From Calothrix sp. PCC 7716 (GTDB taxonomy: Bacteria > Cyanobacteriota > Cyanobacteriia > Cyanobacteriales > Nostocaceae), in NCBI RefSeq assembly GCF_019977735.1, contig NZ_AP025018.1:1178001-1242000 (forward strand): a stretch of DNA of 64,000 bases, written 5' to 3'. Position 1 is the stretch's first letter, and each line of letters starts with the position of its first letter. Both the position numbers and the translations under genes were made by a program. The notes under the pieces were generated by a model that was not told the DNA's origin, ran no database searches, and saw only the letters and a list, made by a program, of their open reading frames with translations. Shown here in pieces: positions 58,097 to 64,000 of the stretch.

Positions 58097-59584
58097 ATGA
58101 ATATATTAAATCTTCTCAACGGCGCCCCTTCTGATATAGCGCTAACTTCAAACGAACGTCCAGCTGTTATTTATAAGCAACTACGAGAGAATGTACTTGA
58201 GCTTGCAGAACAGTTAAATAGCTTTGGTTTAGGACGTGGAGACAGAGTTGCCATTGCTATTTCTAATAGCCCGGAGATGATAACTGTATTTTTAGCTACT
58301 ACGATTGCAGCTACTGCTTGTCCGTTGAATCCCAAGTATAAACAGGAAGAGTTTGCTTTTTATTACGAAGATACTCAAGCCAAGGCGTTAATTATTTTAC
58401 CAGATGGTAACAATAATGCGCTTGCTGCTTGTAACGAAGCAATGAAAGTAATAACGGTAAAAACTAGAGAGTCAGGCGCCTTATATTTTGAATTACAAAC
58501 AGCACACCAACCGCGAGAAGTTGAGCAAGCAACAGAAAATGACATTGCAATGATTCTTCATACTAGTGGTACAACTAGTCGCCCCAAACGAGTACCTATT
58601 CGGCATCGTAATTTAATTGCCTCAGCTACTAATTTTGTCAATGCTTATTCGTTGACAAAGAATGACAAAACGCTTTTAGTTATGCCGTTATTCCATATTC
58701 ATGGTTTGGTCGGTTGTATGCTATCAACTTTTGCATCTGGAGGTACAGTAATTTGTCCCCCTGGTTTTAATGCTTTAGAATTTTGGAAACTTGTAGAAAC
58801 GTTTAAACCAACTTGGTATTCTGCGGCGCCAACGATGCATCAAATGGTATTAGCACGAGCTAGCCGTAATTCAGAAATTATTCAGGCAAACCAATTTAGA
58901 TTTATTCGTTCGAGTAGCGCACCTTTACCACCAGTAATATTAGAACAAATCGAAGCTACATTACACGCTCCCGTTGTCCAATCATATAGCATGACCGAAG
59001 CGGCACACTTAATGACAACTAATCCTTTGCCACCCAAAACGCGCAAACCTGGAAGTGTCGGTTATGGTTTTGGTGTAGACGTGGGTATTATGGACGATAA
59101 TGGAAATCTTTTACCTACAGGTAGTTTAGGAGAAGTAGTAGTAAAAGGCGCCAATGTTATAGATGGTTACGAAAATAATCCTCAAGCCAACGCAACAGCT
59201 TTCGTTAACGGTTGGTTTAGAACTGGAGACCAAGGTTTTTTAGACGAAGATGGATATTTATCTTTAACAGGACGCTTAAAAGAATTAATTAATAGAGGTG
59301 GCGAAAAAATATCACCCTTAGAAGTTGATGATGTACTACTACGACATCCTGCTGTTAGCGAAGCACTTGCCTTTGCCGTACCACACAAAACCCTAGGCGA
59401 AGATATCCACGCAGCAGTAGTATTAAAAAGCCCAGTAGACGAAAAACAACTACACTCACATTGTTCACAAATGCTAGCAGAATTCAAAGTGCCAGCAAAA
59501 TTTCATATCCTAGAAGAACTACCGCGTGGCGCCACAGGTAAACTACAAAGACTCAACATGTCCAAACTACTAAAATTACAATAA
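58097..59584 (+). CDS. AMP-dependent acyl-CoA synthetase, oxalate-CoA ligase-like
   Basis: A 495-residue ANL-family enzyme. The AMP-binding P-loop is LHTSGTTSRPKRVPI, A5 motif QSYSMTEAAH, A7 NGWFRTGDQG, A8 GRLKELINRGGEKISPLEV, and A10 lysine in PRGATGKLQR. It most resembles AAE3/Pcs60 oxalyl-CoA synthetases, from memory; a fatty or aromatic acid substrate cannot be excluded. It activates a carboxylic acid with ATP and CoA. It stands alone. Confidence 0.88.
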   Translation: MNILNLLNGAPSDIALTSNERPAVIYKQLRENVLELAEQLNSFGLGRGDRVAIAISNSPEMITVFLATTIAATACPLNPKYKQEEFAFYYEDTQAKALIILPDGNNNALAACNEAMKVITVKTRESGALYFELQTAHQPREVEQATENDIAMILHTSGTTSRPKRVPIRHRNLIASATNFVNAYSLTKNDKTLLVMPLFHIHGLVGCMLSTFASGGTVICPPGFNALEFWKLVETFKPTWYSAAPTMHQMVLARASRNSEIIQANQFRFIRSSSAPLPPVILEQIEATLHAPVVQSYSMTEAAHLMTTNPLPPKTRKPGSVGYGFGVDVGIMDDNGNLLPTGSLGEVVVKGANVIDGYENNPQANATAFVNGWFRTGDQGFLDEDGYLSLTGRLKELINRGGEKISPLEVDDVLLRHPAVSEALAFAVPHKTLGEDIHAAVVLKSPVDEKQLHSHCSQMLAEFKVPAKFHILEELPRGATGKLQRLNMSKLLKLQ

Positions 59585-59593
59585 TCTCTTTTC

Positions 59594-59624
59594 TTGTGGA
59601 GCAGGCATCCCTGCCTGCCACTAT
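59594..59624. repeat. GGCAGGGATGCC repeat, inverse orientation
   Basis: CTTGTGGAGCAGGCATCCC followed by TGCCTGCCAC. It lies just after the acyl-CoA synthetase stop and belongs to the same family as 57975 and 61193. Confidence 0.7.
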
Positions 59625-59669
59625 AATAATTTCTTTTTTTAAGACCGATAGGTAACATTCGCATCGGCA

Positions 59670-59856
59670 CTATAAATTTTGCTTGACCCAAAGTGCAACT
59701 TGAGTGCGGTCTCGCAATCCTAAACGAGCAAGAATTTGACTAACATAGTTTTTTACAGTCCCTTCGGTTAAATATAATTTTTGGGCAATTTCACGATTAT
59801 TATTGCCCTTACCAATCAACATTAGTATTTCTAGTTCTCGAAAGTTCTGATTATAG
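59670..59856 (-). pseudogene. C-terminal LuxR/NarL-type helix-turn-helix remnant
   Basis: Read on the minus strand it gives NFRELEILMLIGKGNNNREI, AQKLYLTEGTVKNYVSQILA and RLGLRDRTQVALWVKQNL, then a stop at 59670. This is the DNA-binding end of a response regulator (LxxREIA...VKxYVsxILxRLGLRdRTQ). There is a stop just upstream, no start codon and no receiver domain. It is therefore a fragment of a lost regulator. Confidence 0.75.
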
Positions 59857-59969
59857 ACTTAGATTCAATTAGAGATAAATTCATAATTGGTATATTTGTA
59901 TAAGCTGTGATTAGTATCTCCGTTATCAAATTTATAATAATATTGGTTCGACACCTCAACTTAAAAATA

Positions 59970-60003
59970 TGACTAAAGTAATAAATTTACGTGACTTTAG
60001 TCA
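59970..60003. promoter_or_regulatory. Palindrome TGACTAAAGT-n14-ACTTTAGTCA
   Basis: Ten-bp perfect arms at 59970-59979 and 59994-60003, 54 bp upstream of the small secreted-peptide ORF. The size and spacing suit a two-turn regulator site, but no regulator is known. It could also be an RNA hairpin. Confidence 0.4.
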
Positions 60004-60056
60004 AAGCAATTTAGGTGAGACTTTGGTTACTCTACTTTTAACACTGGTGTGTGGAC

Positions 60057-60188
60057 ATGAAGAGGAATCAAAATAAAATGCGCTTATCTCTGGTTTTGGC
60101 AATGGTGGTGTCAATTACTGCTGGTATTGGCACTTCGATAAAGGCAAACGCACAAACGATTATAAATTTGTATAGTAGGCACCATTGA
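60057..60188 (+). CDS. Truncated secreted peptide with signal peptide
   Basis: A 43-residue ORF from ATG 60057; a second ATG is at 60078. It has a basic start and a hydrophobic core (LSLVLAMVVSITAGIGTSI), then ANAQ, a typical signal-peptidase site, and only about ten more residues. It is either a small secreted peptide or the cut-off front of a larger protein. The short mature part favours truncation. Confidence 0.45.
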   Translation: MKRNQNKMRLSLVLAMVVSITAGIGTSIKANAQTIINLYSRHH

Positions 60189-60201
60189 TGGACTACTAAA
60201 A

Positions 60202-60630
60202 TTAAATATTAACTTTAAACAAATCATCAATTTGTTGTTTAATAGTCTGGTGTACCTCCATCTCGATAGCTTGACGAAAAAATTTTGTCAATATTTCTTG
60301 TTCTAAAGGGATATTTAATTCTTTAAATTCGTTTTTTATCCGGAATAAACAGATTGCTAGAAAACATGCTGTCGAGCGCACATCAATTCTTTGGTCTTGG
60401 GTAAATGACAAAAGCTTATTAACGAATACCTGTATATCGTAATACTTCATCTGATATAATATCCTAAGTATATTGATAACTTGGTAGTCTGTAAGATTCG
60501 TGTCATCTATTATTACCCACAAATAATCATAAATATCCTTACCTAATTTAATAATTTGTTTAGCAACGTCATCGGGCAACTTTTTACTATGAAGTCTTTT
60601 AATTAGTTTTTGAAAGTTTTTGTTATCCAT
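60202..60630 (-). CDS. Unknown helical protein
   Basis: A 142-residue, highly helical and charged protein. It contains repeated helix pairs and may form a HEAT-like fold, for example in ILRILYQMKYYDIQVFVNKLL. No catalytic motif, signal peptide or membrane segment is seen. No function is assigned. Confidence 0.55.
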   Translation of the reverse strand: MDNKNFQKLIKRLHSKKLPDDVAKQIIKLGKDIYDYLWVIIDDTNLTDYQVINILRILYQMKYYDIQVFVNKLLSFTQDQRIDVRSTACFLAICLFRIKNEFKELNIPLEQEILTKFFRQAIEMEVHQTIKQQIDDLFKVNI

Positions 60631-60724
60631 AATTTGTTAACCTAATTCTAAAACGTCTTGTACTTATATGCCCTGATTTTAGTGCTTGATTAAATCCGTT
60701 TACCAGGTAAAGTATCCTTTCATG

Positions 60725-61084
60725 CTAAGAACCTCCTTCAATATACAGAACAGGCAAATCCATTTCTTGCCCAATTCTAGTTCTATTTTCTCTATCAATT
60801 TTTAACTGAGATGCAAGATATCCAGGTATTTGGAACTTGATAATGGTTAAAGATTGTGGAGATGTTTCAAGAGTGAATCTGTTTTGACGTTTATATTCCG
60901 TATTATATCTAGATATTGACTCAAACGCAAAATACCTGGCAGTGGGGTATTCTTCCGCGAAAAAAACAGGAGCTTTTCTAAAGCCTTGCTCTACTATTTT
61001 CTTCGCACGGCTTGATGATGTACCATGATAAAGTATCTCAGTCTCATTTCTGCTAATACCAAAAATTTCCTTATTATTACAATA
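60725..61084 (-). pseudogene. ADP-ribosyltransferase-like ORF without a normal start
   Basis: The minus-strand frame is open from a stop at about 61085 to TAG at 60725 and reads, in part, ETEILYHGTSSSRAKKIVEQ, GFRKAPVFFAEEYPTARYFA and later DLPVLYIEGGS. YHGTSSSRAKKIVEQGF followed by FFAEEYPTARYF resembles the start of PARP/ART-like folds (YHGT ... I ... GF ... vyfa ... A ... Y). There is no ATG, GTG or TTG near its beginning, so it is either 5'-truncated or starts in an unusual way. It is easy to miss because standard start-based calling skips it. Confidence 0.5.
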
Positions 61085-61265
61085 CTATAATAATATATCA
61101 GTTCAAAGTTACTCGAATCAAATAATAATTTTTTATAAAAATCTGACCTCTGTGTACTCTGTGTCTCTGTGGTAAAAAAGAAATTATTGTAAGGGCAGTT
61201 CGGGATGCCTGCTCCACAAGAGCTAAAGAAGAAATAAAATTGTGATATCTACACAGAGGTATTCT
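61085..61265. other. Short intergenic region with dispersed repeats
   Basis: It contains ACCTCTGTGTACTCTGTGTC and a GGCAGTTCGGGATGCC element (61195-61210) followed by TGCTCCACAAGAG. These stand before panE. Confidence 0.55.
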
Positions 61266-62228
61266 ATGAAAATTTGTATAGTCGGTGCCGGCGCCATTGG
61301 TGGATACTTAGGAGCAAAGTTAGCATTATCAGGAGAAGAAGTAACGCTAATAGCTAGAGGCGCCCATTTAAACGCGATTCAAACAAACGGCTTAAAATTA
61401 ATTACCGACACTACAACTCATATATCTAACATTGCAGCTACAGATAATATTAGTACTTTAGAACCTCAAGATATAGTAATATTAGCAATGAAAGCTCAAA
61501 GTTTGCCACCGATAGCTGCGAGTTTACCGACTTTATATCATTCCCAGACAATGGTAGTTCCAGCACAAAATGGTGTTCCTTGGTGGTATTTCCGTAAGTG
61601 TGGAACTAAATATGAAGGAGCAAAAATTACATTAGTTGACCCCGATGGTACGGTAGAAGCAAATATTGGTGTAGAGCGTACTATTGGATGTGTAGTTTAT
61701 CCTGCCGCAGAAATTGCCGAACCAGGAGTTATTCTACATATTGAAGGAGAGCGTTTTAGTATTGGTGAAATAGATGGCGCCAAAACTGAACGAATTCAAA
61801 CTTTGGCGAATGTACTTAAAAAAGCTGGTTTAAAGGCGCCTATACGCAATCAAATTCGTACCGATTTATGGGTAAAGTTATGGGGAAACGTTGCATTTAA
61901 TCCAATAAGCGCACTCACACGCACTACTTTAGATAAAATTTGTCAATATCCTTTAACCAGAGAACTCGCTTTGTCTATCATGACCGAAACGCAAACCATC
62001 GCCCAAAAACTTGGAATTGATTTTGGTATTACAATAGAACAACGAATTGCTGGCGCCGAAAAAGTTGGCGCCCATAAAACTTCAATGCTACAAGATATCG
62101 AAGCGAAACGACCGACTGAAGTTGATGCTATTGTTGGCGCTGTTGCCGAATTAGGCAAATTAACAGATACCCCAACTCCACATATTGATACCGTATACGC
62201 ATTAGTTAAGTTACTCGAACAAGCTTGA
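61266..62228 (+). CDS. panE: 2-dehydropantoate 2-reductase
   Basis: A 320-residue protein from ATG 61266. The NADPH fold is MKICIVGAGAIGGYLGAKLA. Other family segments are QNGVPWWYF, the catalytic-lysine region RTDLWVKLWGNVAFNPISAL, and the C-terminal SMLQDIEAKRPTEVDAIVGAV with the conserved Asp-Glu region. It makes pantoate for coenzyme A, though PanE paralogues often act on other substrates. Its stop overlaps the next start (TGATG), so the genes are coupled. Confidence 0.9.
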   Translation: MKICIVGAGAIGGYLGAKLALSGEEVTLIARGAHLNAIQTNGLKLITDTTTHISNIAATDNISTLEPQDIVILAMKAQSLPPIAASLPTLYHSQTMVVPAQNGVPWWYFRKCGTKYEGAKITLVDPDGTVEANIGVERTIGCVVYPAAEIAEPGVILHIEGERFSIGEIDGAKTERIQTLANVLKKAGLKAPIRNQIRTDLWVKLWGNVAFNPISALTRTTLDKICQYPLTRELALSIMTETQTIAQKLGIDFGITIEQRIAGAEKVGAHKTSMLQDIEAKRPTEVDAIVGAVAELGKLTDTPTPHIDTVYALVKLLEQA

Positions 62229-63439
62229 TGCAAATGAATGCCGCATTAGAAGAAGCACAAGACCCAAGCACTACCGCAGAACGTCTACAGCAGTTAGCAA
62301 TGAGCAAAGACAAAAAAGTTTGTGCTGCTGTTGCCCAAAACCCTAATACGGCGCCGGAAACTTTATATGAATTATTTACTAATTATCCAGTTGAAGTACT
62401 AAATAATAGTATTCTTGACTTTTTATTACTTGAGAATCCAAATTATTTATACGAATTATATACTATTTATCCTCTCGCTTTTAGTTTCCATGACTTACCT
62501 TTATTTTACATTGAATGGGCAGTCAATCATGAATTAGAACATGTAAGGCTTGCTGTATTAGATAACAAAAGTATTCCAATTAAATACCTAGAAAAATTTA
62601 TCGATGATGATAGTGTTAAAGTACGATGCAAATTAACACAGAGTTTACATGTCCCTGAAGAGTTAATAATTCGTCTTACTCAAGATAAATCAGAAGAGGT
62701 ACGTTTACATCTTACTAAATATCGTCGTGAATCTTCAATAATTACAAAAATATTGGCTGACGATATTAGCACTGAAGTTAGAGCAGCTATTGCTAGAAAC
62801 TGGGTAACAGAGGCACCTGTGCTTGAAAAGTTAGCGAAAGATAAGGTGTTGAGTGTCCGTATAAGAGTTGCTGCAAATAGAACGACTCCTAAGTATATTT
62901 TAGAACTACTGGCAAAAGATGAAAGCTCTGATGTTCGTTACGAAGTTGCAAACAATGATAGTACAGCAACTGAAATTTTAGAACAGCTTGCTAAAGAAGA
63001 TAAAGTTAAAATTCGTGCGGCTGTAGCCAAAAATAATAGTACGTCTAAAGCTACCTTAGAGTTTTTAGCAAAAAATTGTTACCATATTAGTATCCGTCGC
63101 TTATTAGCACAAAGTTCTAAATTATCTAGTGATGCTTTAGGGTATTTAGCAAAAGATACACATGATGAAATTAGAGTTCTTGTTGCGAGTAATATTAATA
63201 TAAGTATAAATATTTTAAAGCAGTTGTCAGAAGATAAAGCGGGTAGAGTTAGACTTGCAGTAGCTCAAAATACAAAAACGCCTATCAATTGTTTACAAAA
63301 GCTAATGCATGACCAACACGAAGAAGTTAGAATTGCTGTAATAAATAATTTTTCTACACCTGTGAATTTTATTAAGTCATTAACTAAAGATGGTAATAAA
63401 AAGATTAGTGTTCTTGCAAAAAATAAAATTAATAATTAG
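62228..63439 (+). CDS. Leucine-rich-variant (LRV) repeat protein
   Basis: A 403-residue protein with repeated units that each read like an LRV/HEAT helix pair, such as VRLAVAQNTKTPINCLQKLMHD, VRVAVANNDSTATEILEQLAKE and VRIRVAANRTTPKYILELLAKD. LRV repeats pair with an N-terminal iron-sulphur cluster in some proteins, but a CxxxCxxC cluster is not present here. It probably serves as a protein-binding scaffold. It is coupled to panE. Confidence 0.88.
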   Translation: MQMNAALEEAQDPSTTAERLQQLAMSKDKKVCAAVAQNPNTAPETLYELFTNYPVEVLNNSILDFLLLENPNYLYELYTIYPLAFSFHDLPLFYIEWAVNHELEHVRLAVLDNKSIPIKYLEKFIDDDSVKVRCKLTQSLHVPEELIIRLTQDKSEEVRLHLTKYRRESSIITKILADDISTEVRAAIARNWVTEAPVLEKLAKDKVLSVRIRVAANRTTPKYILELLAKDESSDVRYEVANNDSTATEILEQLAKEDKVKIRAAVAKNNSTSKATLEFLAKNCYHISIRRLLAQSSKLSSDALGYLAKDTHDEIRVLVASNINISINILKQLSEDKAGRVRLAVAQNTKTPINCLQKLMHDQHEEVRIAVINNFSTPVNFIKSLTKDGNKKISVLAKNKINN

Positions 63440-63510
63440 TTGTTATTTATATTTTACATTTATATGTAAAAATTGCATGTATTAGTTATAATTAAAATAA
63501 AGTATATAAT

Positions 63511-63648
63511 GACGGGCAGGGATGCCCGTTCCACAAGATGTTTCACAAGATGTTCCACAAGATGTTTCACAAGATGTTCCACAAGATGTTCCACAAGATG
63601 TTCCACAAGATGTTCCACAAGATGTTCCACAAGATGTTTAACAAGATG
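63511..63648. repeat. 12-bp tandem array derived from a dispersed palindrome
   Basis: The palindrome GGGCAGGGATGCCC at 63514-63527 is followed by ten units of TTCCACAAGATG (63529-63648); the second and fourth are TTTCACAAGATG and the tenth TTTAACAAGATG. The first unit is the normal tail of the dispersed element, as at 57.98 kb, so it has been amplified. An 86-codon ORF across it is meaningless. Confidence 0.9.
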
Positions 63649-63672
63649 GATAATTAAGTTTTTGGAAGTTCC

Positions 63673-64000
63673 TTATTGTTTGTTAGCGCAACCAGTTTTA
63701 ACTGTATTGCCAGAAATCAAAGTTGCTGTATAAGGATATTTTGTGTCGGACATGCTATCGCTACAAGAACCATTTACTTTAGTGAGAATGAGAATATGAT
63801 TCGGTTTAGTACCAAAACGATAAACTCTAACAACATCTAAAGGTCTTCCTTCTGCTGCAGTCGGCGCCACATAACGGAATTTTTGATTAGTGATATTATC
63901 TCTTAAAGAATTATATACGATACCTTTTTGGCTAATGTCTACACCCCAGAAAGGTTCTGTACCAACAACACGAAAACTTTCAACTTTAGATGGTTGTTTA
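63673..64000 (-). CDS. Secreted or lipoprotein-like COG3650-type protein, partial
   Basis: The gene runs off the right edge. The 108 visible residues include VVGTEPFWGVDISQKGIVY, typical of a COG3650/META-associated family, and end in TLISGNTVKTGCANKQ. Cysteines at CSDSM and GC may pair. The N terminus with any signal is outside the window. It is transcribed toward the tandem repeat. Confidence 0.7.
   Translation of the reverse strand, partial: KQPSKVESFRVVGTEPFWGVDISQKGIVYNSLRDNITNQKFRYVAPTAAEGRPLDVVRVYRFGTKPNHILILTKVNGSCSDSMSDTKYPYTATLISGNTVKTGCANKQ

Noticed and set aside
63473-63733. 86-codon ORF rich in STRC repeats
   Set aside because: It is simply the translation of the 12-bp tandem repeat.

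Overview
The window looks like part of the chromosome of a filamentous, Nostocales-type cyanobacterium. The evidence is AT-rich DNA, many cyanobacterial protein families (a CyaC-type cyclase, REC/GAF hybrid kinases, a GPP34-fold protein, retropepsin-like proteins, an LRV-repeat protein), three CRISPR arrays and many short dispersed palindromic repeats between genes. The palindrome GGCGCC is very frequent, while the classic cyanobacterial HIP1 octamer GCGATCGC was not seen by eye. The genus is not determined, and everything here comes from reading the sequence without database searches.

Region 0.3-13.4 kb is one CRISPR-Cas locus of the type I MYXAN/DevRST-like variant (I-B-related). On the minus strand it reads WYL regulator, cas6, cas3, cas8, cas7, cas5, array 2, a cas4-cas1 fusion, cas2, array 1. 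Array 3 lies on the plus strand beyond the WYL gene. All three arrays have related 36-nt repeats, and their leaders share a GCAAGCACCTCT-type box. Arrays 1 and 3 have a three-box leader that ends exactly 46 nt before the first repeat, while array 2 lacks the repeat-proximal part. Two degenerate repeats separated by about 31 nt lie between the WYL gene and cas6 and resemble a CreA-like crRNA relic.

Region 13.5-20.3 kb holds a PemK/MazF-type toxin-antitoxin pair, an RND efflux permease with its membrane fusion protein, and a methyltransferase. Region 20.4-27.1 kb has an ABC exporter and a decayed stretch: an MFS remnant, a DUF3267-like membrane gene interrupted by a 191-bp MITE, a GPP34-like gene, and a MarR/VOC/membrane-protein operon whose last gene is frameshifted. 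Region 27.3-33.9 kb is accessory: a small gene coupled to a retropepsin-like protein, a secreted esterase, a macrolide phosphotransferase behind a BlaI-like operator, a protein-kinase-like gene, a CoiA-like/GIY-YIG fusion and an HsdR_N-like nuclease.

Region 34-64 kb is more ordinary: tandem glutathione reductases, YqiA-like hydrolase, HisC, GNAT, CyaC-type adenylate cyclase, a TonB-like repeat protein with a frameshift, tRNA-Gly, cytosine deaminase, two histidine kinases, a vWA protein, LigA, a decayed NUDIX-phosphotransferase fusion, a second retropepsin-like pair, an AMP-dependent acyl-CoA ligase, PanE and an LRV protein. Short remnants between 59.6 and 61.1 kb include a LuxR-type helix-turn-helix tail, a truncated secreted peptide and an ADP-ribosyltransferase-like ORF without a normal start. 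Several genes end or begin inside dispersed repeats, so these repeats are shaping protein termini.
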